A stretch of 64,000 nucleotides of DNA from Lachnospiraceae bacterium (GTDB lineage: Bacteria > Bacillota > Clostridia > Lachnospirales > Lachnospiraceae): NCBI GenBank assembly GCA_910575105.1, contig CAJTDK010000004.1, positions 124,001 to 188,000 of the forward strand, in the 5' to 3' direction. Positions 7,923 to 17,780 of the stretch are shown one piece after another; positions within the stretch are counted from its first letter, which is position 1, and every line of letters starts with the position of its first letter. The position numbers and the translations under genes are program-made. The notes beneath the pieces are model-generated. The model ran no database searches, was not told where the DNA came from, and saw only the letters and a list, made by a program, of their open reading frames with translations.

Positions 7923-10187
7923 ATGCTTAGAGATGAATTGAATGATCTTGTACAGAGGAGAAGCCAGAAGACGATTAAGGAGGCGGATGACCGTGAGCTT
8001 TACGGCGTTCTGCTGGAATATACGAAGGAAAAGCTTAAAGATACGCCGGTTATCCAGGGCAGTAAAAAATTATATTATATATCGGCAGAGTTTTTGATCG
8101 GGAAGCTTTTGTCCAACAATCTGATCAACCTTGGCCTGTATGAAGAGGTGGCGGAGATCTTGAAGGAGAACGGAAAGAGTCTGGCGCGCATCGAGGAGAT
8201 GGAGCCGGAGCCGTCTCTCGGTAACGGGGGACTTGGGAGGCTGGCCGCATGTTTCCTGGATTCGATTGCCACACTGGGACTTTCCGGAGACGGGATCGGA
8301 CTTAACTACCATATGGGACTTTTTAAACAGGTGTTTGAGAGCCGGAGGCAGAAGGAGGTTCCTAACCCGTGGATTGAGCCGGAAGGGTGGCTCAATGACA
8401 CAGGGATTTCCTTTGAGGTGCCATTTAAGGATTTTACACTGACTTCTGTGCTGTATGACATCGATGTGGCGGGATATGAGAACGGGAAGAATAAGCTCCA
8501 TCTGTTTGACGTAAAGAGCGTGGATGAGCGTATCATAAAAGACGGCATTTCTTTTGACAAAAAGGAAGTGGCAAAGAACCTGACTCTGTTTTTGTATCCG
8601 GACGACAGCGACGAGGCGGGAAATCTGCTGCGGATCTATCAGCAGTATTTTATGGTGTCAAACGGCGCCCAGCTCATCTTAAAGGAGTGTGAGGAGAAGG
8701 GCTATGACCTGAGAAAGCTTCATGAGCATGTGGCGGTTCAGATTAACGATACCCACCCGTCTATGGTGATTCCGGAGCTTATCCGCCTGCTGGTGACGAA
8801 AAATATTGATTTTAACGAGGCGATAGAGATCGTGGAGAAGACCTGTGCTTACACGAACCATACGATTCTTGCAGAAGCGCTGGAGAAGTGGCCGGTTCAT
8901 TATCTGGAGCAGGTGGCGCCGCAGATCGTGCCGATCATTAAGGAGCTGGATATGCGGGTGAAGGCAAGGTTTAATGACCCCGGGGTGGCGATCATCGACG
9001 GGCAGAACCGCGTGCACATGGCACATATGGATATCCATTACGGGTACAGTGTGAACGGTGTGGCTGCGCTCCACACGGAGATACTGAAAAATTCCGAGCT
9101 CAAGGCATTTTACGACATTTACCCGCAGAAGTTCAATAATAAGACTAACGGCATCACCTTCCGCCGCTGGCTCCTCCACTGCAACCATGAGCTTACCCGG
9201 TGGATCGGGAAATATGTGGACGGATATGAAAAGGATGCGGGAAAGCTTGAAGGGCTTCTTCAGTATATCAATGATGAAGCGGTGTTGGATGAACTGCTTG
9301 CGGTGAAGCAGGGAAAGAAGGGAGAGCTTTGCGCGTATCTTAAGGAGACGCAGGGATTAGAGCTTAACCCGGATTCCATCTTCGATATCCAGGTGAAGCG
9401 GCTTCATGAGTACAAGAGGCAGCAGATGAACGCACTTTATGCGATCTATAAATATCTGGAGATCAAGGCGGGAAGGAAGCCTGCGACTCCGGTCACGATG
9501 ATCTTTGGGGCGAAGGCGGCTCCGGCTTACCACATTGCCAAGGATATCATTCATCTGATTCTGTGTATCCAGGAGCTTGTTCAGAATGACCCGGAGGTAT
9601 CGCCGTATCTGAATGTGGTGATGGTAGAGAATTATAATGTCACGATGGCAGAGCACCTGATTCCGGCATGCGACATCTCCGAGCAGATTTCCCTCGCATC
9701 TAAGGAGGCGTCAGGGACGGGCAATATGAAGTTTATGCTCAACGGCGCAGTTACTCTCGGAACCGAGGACGGCGCCAATGTGGAGATCCATGAGCTGGTA
9801 GGCGATGAAAATATCTATATCTTCGGCGAATCCAGCAATCAGGTGATTGAGCATTATAAAAATTATGATTACCGGGCTGCGGATTACTATATCAACGACG
9901 GACAGATCAGGGAGCTGATCAACTTTATCATCAGCCCTGAGATGATGAAGCTCGGGGAGCCTTATCATCTGCTCCGGATCCATGCGGAGCTGATCCAGAA
10001 GGACTGGTTCATGACTCTTCTTGACCTGAAGGAATATATCGCGGCCAAGGAGCGGGCATATCAGGATTATGAGGACCGCAGGGCATGGAGCAGGAAGATG
10101 CTTGTGAATATTGCAAAAGCGGGGTATTTCTCATCAGACCGGACTATTGCACAGTACAATGAGGAGATCTGGAAGCTGAGAGGATAG
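7923..10187 (+). CDS. glgP: Glycogen/starch phosphorylase
   Basis: The protein releases glucose 1-phosphate from alpha-1,4-glucan with pyridoxal phosphate. The 754-residue product carries the family block [18 protein letters not shown] near residue 100 and the cofactor region [15 protein letters not shown], whose Lys (about residue 603) should bind PLP, followed by [11 protein letters not shown]. It is a little shorter than the 800-residue enteric enzymes, as is normal in clostridia. AGGAGG lies 7-8 bases before the ATG. It is a single-gene unit, with its own promoter and terminator; no glgABC genes are adjacent. Confidence 0.95.
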   Translation: MLRDELNDLVQRRSQKTIKEADDRELYGVLLEYTKEKLKDTPVIQGSKKLYYISAEFLIGKLLSNNLINLGLYEEVAEILKENGKSLARIEEMEPEPSLGNGGLGRLAACFLDSIATLGLSGDGIGLNYHMGLFKQVFESRRQKEVPNPWIEPEGWLNDTGISFEVPFKDFTLTSVLYDIDVAGYENGKNKLHLFDVKSVDERIIKDGISFDKKEVAKNLTLFLYPDDSDEAGNLLRIYQQYFMVSNGAQLILKECEEKGYDLRKLHEHVAVQINDTHPSMVIPELIRLLVTKNIDFNEAIEIVEKTCAYTNHTILAEALEKWPVHYLEQVAPQIVPIIKELDMRVKARFNDPGVAIIDGQNRVHMAHMDIHYGYSVNGVAALHTEILKNSELKAFYDIYPQKFNNKTNGITFRRWLLHCNHELTRWIGKYVDGYEKDAGKLEGLLQYINDEAVLDELLAVKQGKKGELCAYLKETQGLELNPDSIFDIQVKRLHEYKRQQMNALYAIYKYLEIKAGRKPATPVTMIFGAKAAPAYHIAKDIIHLILCIQELVQNDPEVSPYLNVVMVENYNVTMAEHLIPACDISEQISLASKEASGTGNMKFMLNGAVTLGTEDGANVEIHELVGDENIYIFGESSNQVIEHYKNYDYRAADYYINDGQIRELINFIISPEMMKLGEPYHLLRIHAELIQKDWFMTLLDLKEYIAAKERAYQDYEDRRAWSRKMLVNIAKAGYFSSDRTIAQYNEEIWKLRG

Positions 10188-10194
10188 GGATAAA

Positions 10195-10230
10195 AAGTGC
10201 GCACATCTAGAAAATGTGCGCACTTGCTTT
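10195..10230 (+). terminator. Terminator of glgP
   Basis: AAGTGCGCACAT (10195-10206) is the perfect complement of ATGTGCGCACTT (10214-10225), followed by GCTTT. It lies between two convergent genes and may serve both. Confidence 0.8.
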
Positions 10231-10262
10231 ATCTTCCGGCACTTCTTTATCTTCCGGCACTT
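10227..10262. repeat. Perfect 18-bp tandem duplication between convergent genes
   Basis: CTTTATCTTCCGGCACTT occurs at 10227-10244 and again at 10245-10262, directly downstream of the glgP terminator and abutting the stop codon of the minus-strand gene. Confidence 0.85.
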
Positions 10263-10264
10263 TC

Positions 10265-10981
10265 TTAAAGTCCCAGCCTTCTTAGGATTCCGTCTGGGTC
10301 AACGCCAGGATGTGTCAGATACATTCGGTTGATCTGATCGGATAATTCTTCGGAGATATGATGTTTTCCAGCGATCCATGCTACAGACTTCCCGGCGTCA
10401 ATTTCCCGCATGATGGCTGGAAGCATCACGGCGATATTGGCGGTAATCTTTTCATCAGTAATCGTTTCACCGGCAGCCTTTTCGCCGGCATTCTTTTTGA
10501 CGTTATCTTTGCTGCCAGCCTTTTTTGGGTGGCGGATCAGGATCTTTTTGGTTCTAAAAGATTTATCGTCCCCGATATACAGAATTGCAAATGTGATTTC
10601 CTGATGGAACCTTCGCGGCCCGCAGCTTCCGGGATTTAAGTAAAGGATTTTGCCGGATGTCCGTTTTTCATATTTGTGAGAATGGCCGTAGATTACGATC
10701 CGTATTCCGGTCAGGTCTTCCGGAATGAATTTCTTGTCGTGGACCATAAAGATTGGTATGCCACAGATATCTAATGTCAGTGATTCCGGCAGATGTCTGG
10801 CCCATGTTTTGTCGTTGTTGCCCCGGACTGCGTGAACGGGCGCGATCTGTTCCAGCTCGTCTAAGACTTTCTGCTTGTTGATATCGCCGCCGTGCAGGAT
10901 CAGCTCGCATCCTTTTAGTGCATCGGTCACTTCCGGACGAAGGACACCGTGGGTATCAGATATAATTCCAATTTTATGCAT
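10265..10981 (-). CDS. YfcE/MJ0936-type metallophosphoesterase with extra C-terminal domain
   Basis: The N-terminal 155 residues form a calcineurin-like phosphoesterase of the YfcE/MJ0936 type: ISDTHG, LHGGDIN, GNND and the GHSH motif supply the dinuclear metal ligands. Members of this family act on phosphodiesters; the real substrate is unknown. Unlike the usual 155-180 residue proteins, this one has 238 residues. After a Lys/Ala-rich linker comes a helical domain (about 175-238: IAVMLPAIMREIDAGKSVAWI ... ISEELSDQINRMYLTHPGV) that resembles a small helix-turn-helix unit. AGGAG lies upstream of the ATG. It is transcribed alone, convergent with glgP. Confidence 0.85.
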   Translation of the reverse strand: MHKIGIISDTHGVLRPEVTDALKGCELILHGGDINKQKVLDELEQIAPVHAVRGNNDKTWARHLPESLTLDICGIPIFMVHDKKFIPEDLTGIRIVIYGHSHKYEKRTSGKILYLNPGSCGPRRFHQEITFAILYIGDDKSFRTKKILIRHPKKAGSKDNVKKNAGEKAAGETITDEKITANIAVMLPAIMREIDAGKSVAWIAGKHHISEELSDQINRMYLTHPGVDPDGILRRLGL

Positions 10982-11008
10982 AATCTATCTCCTGTTTTGA
11001 TTGCTGAG

Positions 11009-11036
11009 TTGTCTTTTGCTCATGCTATTATATACT
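11009..11036 (+). promoter_or_regulatory. Predicted sigma-A promoter upstream of the deoD leader element
   Basis: TTGTCT (11009-11014) and TATACT (11031-11036) are spaced by 16 bases. Initiation near 11043 would place the structured repeat at 11079-11221 inside the 5' leader of deoD. Confidence 0.5.
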
Positions 11037-11078
11037 ATAACAGGAGGATTAGTCTATATGCAAGATGGATGTTACGGA

Positions 11079-11221
11079 GTTACTGTTCATGGGCAGGAAT
11101 GCGCACTGGCAGCACATTCCGTGAGAACACGATGCAGGAGTAAGGGGCGGCTTTTGCGCAGTAAAATCCGGAATGCCTCCACGAATCGCTGCTATGAGCG
11201 GCACCTGGGCCGCTCATAGCA
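11079..11221 (+). repeat. Structured intergenic element, copy 1 (deoD leader)
   Basis: About 143 bases that align almost end to end with 47367-47510. It opens with GTTACTGTTCATGGG. Hairpin 1 pairs GGAATG with CATTCC around GCGCACTGGCAGCA; a middle segment reads GGGGCGGCTTTTGCGCA; hairpin 3 is a perfect 11-bp stem, GCTATGAGCGG with CCGCTCATAGC. It lies between a promoter and deoD. A 53-codon frame with an AGGAGG-like site runs through it, but the same frame is not kept in copy 2, so I take it as non-coding. Confidence 0.8.
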
Positions 11222-11331
11222 AGGCCGGAAAAAATATATGGTGATTTTGCGTGAAGAATGTTATGATAGAAAAAAGAGGCTGCTGGTTACGGATGGAACA
11301 GCAGCAGGAAGAGAAAAAGGAGGGCGACACT

Positions 11332-12033
11332 ATGGGAACACCGCACAATGCAGCAGAAAAAGGGCAGATTGCCAGGACAGTCCTGATGCCGGGCGATCCG
11401 CTCCGGGCGAAATATATTGCAGAGACTTATCTTGAGCATTCGGTCTGCTTCAACACGGTCAGAAATATGCTCGGGTATACGGGGACATACCGCGGAAAAG
11501 AGGTCTCTGTTATGGGAGGAGGCATGGGTATGCCGTCTGTCGGCATATACAGCTACGAGCTGTATCATTTTTACGATGTGGAGAATATCATCCGGATCGG
11601 TTCGGCGGGGGCGATGCAGGATGATGTGAACGTGATGGACATCGTGATCGCTATGGGGGCGTGTACGAATTCTAATTACGGGGATCAGTATCAGATTCCC
11701 GGGACATTTGCGCCGATCGCAGATTATGAGCTTTTGGACAGGGCGGTGCAGGCCGCAAGAAAGAAGGGCGCGAATGTGAAGGTAGGAAATGTACTGTCGT
11801 CTGATGTATTTTACCATGACAGGGAGGATTTTAACGACCGGTTCCGGCGCATGGGCGTGCTGGCGGTGGAGATGGAGGCGGCGGCGCTCTATATGAACGC
11901 GGCGAGGGCCGGAAAGAAGGCGCTGTGTATCCTGACGATCTCTGACCATTTGTATAAGGATGCGTCTCTTAGTGCGAAGGAACGGGAGACAGGCTTCCAT
12001 CAGATGATGGAGACGGCGCTGGAACTTATATAG
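11332..12033 (+). CDS. deoD: Purine-nucleoside phosphorylase, DeoD type
   Basis: The hexameric enzyme splits purine (deoxy)nucleosides with phosphate for salvage. Family signatures are LMPGDPLRAKYIAE, GGGMGMPSVGIYSYEL, IRIGSAGAM and VEMEAAALY near residue 180. The 233-residue length is typical. Upstream in-frame codons exist, but AAGGAGG 8 bases before the ATG at 11332 decides the start. A leader of nearly 290 bases containing structured element copy 1 precedes it. The 52-base gap to the next gene suggests that the two are cotranscribed. Confidence 0.95.
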   Translation: MGTPHNAAEKGQIARTVLMPGDPLRAKYIAETYLEHSVCFNTVRNMLGYTGTYRGKEVSVMGGGMGMPSVGIYSYELYHFYDVENIIRIGSAGAMQDDVNVMDIVIAMGACTNSNYGDQYQIPGTFAPIADYELLDRAVQAARKKGANVKVGNVLSSDVFYHDREDFNDRFRRMGVLAVEMEAAALYMNAARAGKKALCILTISDHLYKDASLSAKERETGFHQMMETALELI

Positions 12034-12094
12034 CAAAAGACGCGGGCATGCAGAGGGATTTTGTGCTGCGGCAGGAGCAAAAGAGGTGGGTTCT

Positions 12095-12784
12095 GTGAAA
12101 AAAATCAGAATGAGCAACGAGCTGATCTACGGGCTGGCGGTGGTTGTGCTGTCCTTTGCTACGGCTATGCTGGCGGCGGCGGATCTTGGCATGTCCATGG
12201 TAGTGGCCCCGGCTTATATCGTCAGCCTTAAGATGGAGCTTTTGACCTTCGGACAGGCGGAGTATATCGTGCAGGGGATGCTGTTTGTCGTTTTCTGTAT
12301 CCTGATGAAGCGGGTGAGGGTGCTTTACTTCTTTGCCTTTGTGTCGGGGCTGGTCTATGGGGCGGTGCTTGATTTTTGGCGGATGGCGGTTCCGCATTTT
12401 AATCCGGAGCTTTATCCGCCGGGGACTTTGCCCCTGGGTGTGCGGATCTGCTATTTTGCCGTAGGCTTTTTGCTGAATTCGCTTGGGGTAGCGCTTTATT
12501 TTAAGACTTATTTTTATCCGCAGGTATATGAGTTCTTTGTGAAAGGGGTCAGCGGGCGTTTTGGGGTGGCGCTGCCAAAGTTCAAGATCGGGTTTGATCT
12601 GGCCTGTCTGGTGACGGCAGCCGTCTGTTCCCTTGTCTTTTCCCGCGGCATTGTAGGTATCGGCGTCGGGACGGTAGTGCTTGCGTTTCTGAATGGACCT
12701 TTGATCGGGTTTTATGGGAAATGGATGGACAGACATCTGGATACGTGGAACAGATGGGCAGATTTTGCCAAGAAGTTTGATTGA
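12095..12784 (+). CDS. YczE/YitT-like integral membrane protein (DUF6198 type)
   Basis: A hydrophobic protein of about 229 residues with five or six membrane helices. It has the family-like opening NELIYGLAVVVLSFATAMLAA and the segment AADLGMSMVVAPAYIVS. Proteins of this kind are annotated as YczE/YyaS/YitT-related membrane proteins of unknown transport or sensing role. The start is uncertain: GTG at 12095 has AAGAGG 8 bases upstream, and an ATG follows at 12110. It lies downstream of deoD, so a nucleoside- or base-related role is possible but not shown. A terminator follows. Confidence 0.65.
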   Translation: MKKIRMSNELIYGLAVVVLSFATAMLAAADLGMSMVVAPAYIVSLKMELLTFGQAEYIVQGMLFVVFCILMKRVRVLYFFAFVSGLVYGAVLDFWRMAVPHFNPELYPPGTLPLGVRICYFAVGFLLNSLGVALYFKTYFYPQVYEFFVKGVSGRFGVALPKFKIGFDLACLVTAAVCSLVFSRGIVGIGVGTVVLAFLNGPLIGFYGKWMDRHLDTWNRWADFAKKFD

Positions 12785-12857
12785 CAGGGATGATAATATG
12801 GAAGCGGGCAGTAACGTTTCGTTTTCCTAAGATATGCAAGCTGAGTAAATAGCAGTT

Positions 12858-12900
12858 AAAAATTTCCAACGGTATATGTGTGTTGGAAATTTTTACTTTT
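12858..12900. terminator. Terminator after deoD and the membrane protein
   Basis: AAAAATTTCCAAC (12858-12870) is the exact complement of GTTGGAAATTTTT (12882-12894), with T-rich sequence on both strands. Apart from it and the leuB promoter, I see nothing in the 312-bp gap 12785-13096. Confidence 0.8.
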
Positions 12901-13034
12901 ATAGCTATTATCTAATTAAGGAAAGTCCCATTACCGGAGACATTTAAAAGGATTATTGTATGCTGCCGGTCACGGAGTAAACAGATAGCCAAGAATTTTA
13001 TGAATTTCCATCAAGATTTCAGTAAATTAAAGTC

Positions 13035-13063
13035 TTGAAACATACTCTGAAATAAGATATGAT
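13035..13063 (+). promoter_or_regulatory. Predicted sigma-A promoter of leuB-ilvD-ilvB
   Basis: TTGAAA (13035-13040), a 17-base spacer and TATGAT (13058-13063). The leader would be only about 27 bases, so no T-box or attenuator can lie between start site and leuB. Confidence 0.7.
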
Positions 13064-13096
13064 AAAAAACATAGGTTTTTTTGCGAAGGAAGGAAG

Positions 13097-14188
13097 ATGG
13101 ATATGAATTTGAATATTGGAGTGATCAAAGGCGACGGAATCGGACCGGAGATTGTTACAGAGGCGATGAAGGTCCTTGACAGAACAGCAGAAGTTTACGG
13201 GCACACTTGCGGGTATACCCAGCTTTTGCTAGGGGGCGCATCAATAGACGTACACGGAGTGCCGCTCACGGACGAGACTATCGCAGAGGCGAAGCGGTGC
13301 GAAGCGGTGCTGATGGGCTCCATCGGCGGGGACGCGAAGACCTCCCCATGGTATCAGCTTGAGCCGTCAAAGCGGCCGGAGGCAGGGCTTTTGGCCATAC
13401 GTAAGGCGCTGAACCTGTTTGCAAACCTGCGGCCGGCGATTCTTTACGATGAGCTTAAGGGTGCCTGTCCGCTGAAAGAAGAGATCACGGAGGGCGGATT
13501 TGACCTGATGATTATGCGGGAGCTGACCGGGGGGCTTTACTTCGGGGAGAGGAAGACTGTGGAGGAGAATGGGGTGCTGACCGCCTATGATTCCCTTACA
13601 TATAATGAACATGAGATCCGGCGGATCGCAAAGCGCGCTTTTGACATCGCGATGAAGCGCGGAAAGAAAGTGACCAGCGTAGACAAGGCTAATGTGCTTG
13701 ACTCCTCAAGGCTCTGGCGAAAAGTCGTTGAGGAGGTCGCGAAAGATTACCCGGAGGTAACTCTTGAGCATATGCTTGTTGATAACTGCGCGATGCAGTT
13801 GGTAAAGAATCCGAAGCAGTTTGACGTGGTGCTGACGGAGAACATGTTCGGAGACATTCTCTCTGATGAAGCCAGCATGGTGACAGGCTCCATCGGGATG
13901 CTGGCGAGCGCCAGCTTAAACGAGACGAAATTCGGTCTCTACGAGCCAAGCGGGGGCTCTGCGCCGGACATTGCAGGAAAAGGAATCGCGAATCCTATCG
14001 CGACCATCCTTTCTGCGGCCATGATGCTCCGTTACAGCTTTGACCTGGACAAAGAGGCGGATGCTATCGAGACGGCGGTGGCGAGGGTCTTGAAGGAAGG
14101 TTACCGCACCATCGATATCATGTCCGAGGGCAAGACACAGGCCGGTACGGCGAAGATGGGCGATTTGATCGCATCGTATATTGCATAG
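13097..14188 (+). CDS. leuB: 3-isopropylmalate dehydrogenase
   Basis: LeuB oxidises and decarboxylates 3-isopropylmalate in leucine synthesis, using NAD. The opening [15 protein letters not shown] and the block [20 protein letters not shown] with the metal-binding Asp residues identify it; the 363-residue length is typical. The start may be the ATG at 13097 or the one at 13103, which has better spacing from GGAAGG. leuA and leuCD are not adjacent. It opens a run of amino acid genes that continues with ilvD and ilvB. Confidence 0.95.
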   Translation: MDMNLNIGVIKGDGIGPEIVTEAMKVLDRTAEVYGHTCGYTQLLLGGASIDVHGVPLTDETIAEAKRCEAVLMGSIGGDAKTSPWYQLEPSKRPEAGLLAIRKALNLFANLRPAILYDELKGACPLKEEITEGGFDLMIMRELTGGLYFGERKTVEENGVLTAYDSLTYNEHEIRRIAKRAFDIAMKRGKKVTSVDKANVLDSSRLWRKVVEEVAKDYPEVTLEHMLVDNCAMQLVKNPKQFDVVLTENMFGDILSDEASMVTGSIGMLASASLNETKFGLYEPSGGSAPDIAGKGIANPIATILSAAMMLRYSFDLDKEADAIETAVARVLKEGYRTIDIMSEGKTQAGTAKMGDLIASYIA

Positions 14189-14290
14189 TGCTGAAATTCA
14201 GGATTCGTAAAAGATACAAAGATATGCCAGCCGGCTCTCGCCTGAGCGCCGCAGCAATATGAATAACATACAGATCAGGAGGATATGACC

Positions 14291-15961
14291 ATGAAAAGTG
14301 ATACAGTTACAAAAGGGAAGCAGCAGGCGCCCCACCGCTCCTTATTCAACGCGCTGGGACTTACGAAGGAGGAGATGGAGCGTCCGCTAGTAGGCATCGT
14401 AAGCTCTTACAATGAGATCGTTCCGGGCCATATGAATTTAGATAAGATTGTAAATGCAGTAAAGCAGGGTGTTGCCATGGCGGGGGGAACCCCCATCGTA
14501 TTCCCGGCCATCGCGGTGTGCGACGGGATCGCCATGGGCCACGTCGGCATGAAATATTCGCTGGTGACCAGAGATCTGATCGCGGACTCTACAGAGGCCA
14601 TGGCTTTGGCGCACCAGTTTGACGCTCTTGTTATGGTGCCGAACTGTGACAAGAACGTGCCGGGGCTTTTGATGGCGGCGGCCAGGATCAATGTGCCTAC
14701 TGTATTTGTCAGCGGCGGCCCCATGCTTGCAGGGCGCGTGCAGGGAAAAAAGACCAGCCTTTCCAGCATGTTTGAGGCAGTAGGCGCCAATGCGGCGGGA
14801 ACTCTTTCTGACGAAGGGCTTTTGGAGTTCGAGAACAAGACCTGTCCGACCTGCGGCTCCTGCTCCGGGATGTATACGGCCAACAGCATGAACTGCCTGA
14901 CAGAGGTGCTTGGCATGGGCCTTCAGGGGAATGGTACGATTCCGGCTGTCTATTCTGAACGGATCCGCCTAGCGAAGCAGGCAGGCATGAAGGTCATGGA
15001 GATGCTGGAGAAAAACATCCGCCCGCGTGACATTATGACAGAGGATGCTATACTGAATGCGCTGACGGTGGATATGGCTCTTGGCTGTTCTACCAACAGT
15101 ATGCTCCACCTTCCGGCCATCGCTCATGAGATCGGCATGGATTTTGAGATTGATTTTGCAAACGGCATCAGCGAAAAGACGCCGAACCTGTGCCATCTGG
15201 CGCCGGCAGGCCCGACATATATGGAGGATCTTAACGAAGCAGGCGGCGTGTATGCGGTGATGAATGAGCTGGATAAAAAGGGACTGCTCCACACGGATTG
15301 CATGACCGTGACGGGAAAGACTGTGGGAGAGAATATTAAAGACGTGGTAAATAAGAATCCGGAGGTTATCCGGCCGATCGACAATCCGTATTCGGAGACG
15401 GGCGGCCTTGCGGTGCTTAAGGGCAACCTTGCGCCGGACGGCAGCGTGGTTAAGCGCTCTGCAGTTGTGCCAGAGATGCTTGTGCATGAGGGCCCGGCGA
15501 GGGTATTTGACTGTGAGGAGGATGCCATTGACGCCATCAAGGGCGGAAAGATCGTGGCAGGAGATGTAGTCGTTATCCGCTATGAGGGACCGAAAGGCGG
15601 GCCGGGTATGCGTGAGATGTTAAACCCGACTTCCGCTATCGCCGGCATGGGGCTTGGCTCAAGCGTTGCACTGATCACGGACGGACGGTTCAGCGGAGCG
15701 TCCAGGGGCGCATCTATCGGCCATGTATCGCCGGAGGCGGCGGTGGGAGGTCCCATTGCGCTGGTAGAAGAGGGCGATATCATTAAGATCGACATCCCGA
15801 ACTTAAGGCTTGAGCTGGCGGTTTCCGATGAAGAGCTTTCTAAGAGAAGGGAAGGCTTCAAGCCGAGAGAGCCGAAGGTGACAAGCGGGTATCTGGCAAG
15901 ATACGCATCTATGGTGACAAGCGGGAACCGGGGTGCGATCCTGGAGATTCCCAGGAGATAA
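14291..15961 (+). CDS. ilvD: Dihydroxy-acid dehydratase
   Basis: IlvD is the Fe-S enzyme that forms the 2-keto acids of valine and isoleucine. Cluster cysteines are seen in NCDKNVPG and in [18 protein letters not shown]; the C-terminal part has [11 protein letters not shown] and [14 protein letters not shown]. The length is 556 residues. The ATG at 14291 stands 7 bases after AGGAGG, whereas the ATG at 14285 would be only one base from it. It follows leuB after about 100 bases with no visible terminator. Confidence 0.96.
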   Translation: MKSDTVTKGKQQAPHRSLFNALGLTKEEMERPLVGIVSSYNEIVPGHMNLDKIVNAVKQGVAMAGGTPIVFPAIAVCDGIAMGHVGMKYSLVTRDLIADSTEAMALAHQFDALVMVPNCDKNVPGLLMAAARINVPTVFVSGGPMLAGRVQGKKTSLSSMFEAVGANAAGTLSDEGLLEFENKTCPTCGSCSGMYTANSMNCLTEVLGMGLQGNGTIPAVYSERIRLAKQAGMKVMEMLEKNIRPRDIMTEDAILNALTVDMALGCSTNSMLHLPAIAHEIGMDFEIDFANGISEKTPNLCHLAPAGPTYMEDLNEAGGVYAVMNELDKKGLLHTDCMTVTGKTVGENIKDVVNKNPEVIRPIDNPYSETGGLAVLKGNLAPDGSVVKRSAVVPEMLVHEGPARVFDCEEDAIDAIKGGKIVAGDVVVIRYEGPKGGPGMREMLNPTSAIAGMGLGSSVALITDGRFSGASRGASIGHVSPEAAVGGPIALVEEGDIIKIDIPNLRLELAVSDEELSKRREGFKPREPKVTSGYLARYASMVTSGNRGAILEIPRR

Positions 15962-16035
15962 GCGGTGAAAGAAGCGTTATGGTGAACGGAGCGGACAGTA
16001 CAAAGAATCAGAGAAGATAAGGAGATTTTAAAGGT

Positions 16036-17718
16036 ATGCAGTTGACAGGGTCACAGATAGTTATCGAATGTCTGAAAGAACAGGGTGTAGATACCGTATT
16101 CGGATATCCGGGCGGTGCAATCCTCAATGTATATGATGAATTATATAAGCACAGCAGCGAGATCACGCATATTTTGACCTCCCACGAGCAGGGGGCGGCA
16201 CATGCGGCGGACGGCTATGCGAGGGCTACAGGAAAGGTGGGCGTATGCTTTGCCACCAGCGGGCCGGGGGCGACCAATCTGGTGACGGGCATCGCCACAG
16301 CTTACATGGATTCCATCCCGATCGTGGCCATTACGTGCAACGTGGGCGTGGCATTGCTTGGAAAGGACAGTTTTCAGGAAATTGACATCGCAGGCATCAC
16401 CATGCCGATCACCAAGCATAATTATATTGTAAAGGATGTAAGGAAACTGGCGGAGACGATCCGCAAGGCATTTGTCATCGCGAAGTCGGGAAGGCCGGGG
16501 CCGGTGCTTATCGATATCCCTAAGGATGTGACCGCGGAAAAGACGGAGTACAAGAGTGTGCAGCCTGGGGTATACTGTCCTTCCTGGGAGATATGCGAGG
16601 AGGAGATTGAGAATGCCATTAAGCTGATCAGGAAGTCAGAAAAGCCTTATATCTTTGTGGGCGGCGGCGCGGTGCTCTCTGGAGCCAGCCAGGAGCTTAG
16701 GACATTTGCAGAGAAGGTGGATGCTCCGGTTACGGACAGCCTGATGGGCAAGGGAGCATTTCCGGGGACGGACGGGCGCTATACCGGGATGCTTGGGATG
16801 CACGGGACAAAGACCTCCAACTACGGGGTCAGCGAATGCGACCTGCTGATTGTGCTGGGCGCAAGGTTCAGCGACCGGGTGACGGGAAATGCGAAGAAAT
16901 TTGCGAAAAATGCGAAGATCTTGCAGGTGGATGTCGACGCGGCAGAGATGAATAAGAACGTCCTCATCACCGAGGGTGTTGTAGGGGATCTGAAGGTGGT
17001 CCTGTCAATATTAAATAAACGCTTAGAGCAGCAGAACCACTCCCAGTGGATGGAAAAGATCATGGATTACAAGGAGCGCTATCCCATGAACTACCATCCT
17101 GAGGCGCTCACCGGGCCTTACGTGGTGGAGGAGATCTACCGTCAGACGAAGGGCGAGGCGGTCATCGTCACGGAGGTAGGACAGCACCAGATGTGGGCGG
17201 CGCAGTTTTACAAATATACGCAGCCAAGGACACTCCTTACTTCCGGAGGCCTCGGGACTATGGGATACGGCCTGGGGGCCTCCCTGGGCGCGAAGATGGG
17301 GATGCCGGATAAGGTGGTGGTAAATATCGCGGGAGACGGATGCTTCCGTATGAATATGAATGAGATCGCCACTGCGGTGCGCCACAATATCCCGGTCATC
17401 CAGGTGGTGGTAAATAATCATGTGCTGGGTATGGTGCGCCAGTGGCAGAATCTGTTCTACGGCCAGAGATATTCGGCTACGGTGCTCAATGACGCGGTGG
17501 ATTTTGTGAAGCTTGCAGAGGCTATGGGAGCGGCAGGGATCCGGGCGTCAAGCCGCGAGGAGTTCGCGGATGCTTTTGGGAAGGCTCTGGCTCTCGGAAA
17601 ACCGGTGGTCATCGACTGCCAGATCGACAGCGATGATAAGGTATGGCCTATGGTGGCGCCGGGCGCAGCGATCAGCGAAGCATTTGACGAGAAGGACCTG
17701 GAAGAAAAGAGCAAGTAA
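16036..17718 (+). CDS. ilvB: Acetolactate synthase, large subunit
   Basis: The thiamine diphosphate enzyme makes acetolactate or acetohydroxybutyrate. VFGYPGGAIL and the catalytic Glu in SHEQGAAHAADGYARA mark the N-terminal domain; GDGCFRMNMNEIATAV marks the cofactor domain. It has 560 residues, the biosynthetic type. The small regulatory subunit ilvN does not follow, as it often does; serC comes next. If ilvN exists it lies outside the window. Confidence 0.95.
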   Translation: MQLTGSQIVIECLKEQGVDTVFGYPGGAILNVYDELYKHSSEITHILTSHEQGAAHAADGYARATGKVGVCFATSGPGATNLVTGIATAYMDSIPIVAITCNVGVALLGKDSFQEIDIAGITMPITKHNYIVKDVRKLAETIRKAFVIAKSGRPGPVLIDIPKDVTAEKTEYKSVQPGVYCPSWEICEEEIENAIKLIRKSEKPYIFVGGGAVLSGASQELRTFAEKVDAPVTDSLMGKGAFPGTDGRYTGMLGMHGTKTSNYGVSECDLLIVLGARFSDRVTGNAKKFAKNAKILQVDVDAAEMNKNVLITEGVVGDLKVVLSILNKRLEQQNHSQWMEKIMDYKERYPMNYHPEALTGPYVVEEIYRQTKGEAVIVTEVGQHQMWAAQFYKYTQPRTLLTSGGLGTMGYGLGASLGAKMGMPDKVVVNIAGDGCFRMNMNEIATAVRHNIPVIQVVVNNHVLGMVRQWQNLFYGQRYSATVLNDAVDFVKLAEAMGAAGIRASSREEFADAFGKALALGKPVVIDCQIDSDDKVWPMVAPGAAISEAFDEKDLEEKSK

Positions 17719-17780
17719 GTGATCGCAGTCTTAGGTGAACTGTGTTAATGAAGGAAAGTTTGAAAACGGAGGAATGAATG

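Noticed and set aside
11058-11219. A 53-codon small gene with an AGGAGG-like site before deoD
   Set aside because: It runs through structured element copy 1; in copy 2 at 47367 the same frame is not kept, so coding is unlikely.
12960-13096. A T-box or leader attenuator before leuB-ilvD-ilvB
   Set aside because: The predicted start lies about 27 bases from leuB, and no T-box sequence (TGGN motif with antiterminator) is seen.
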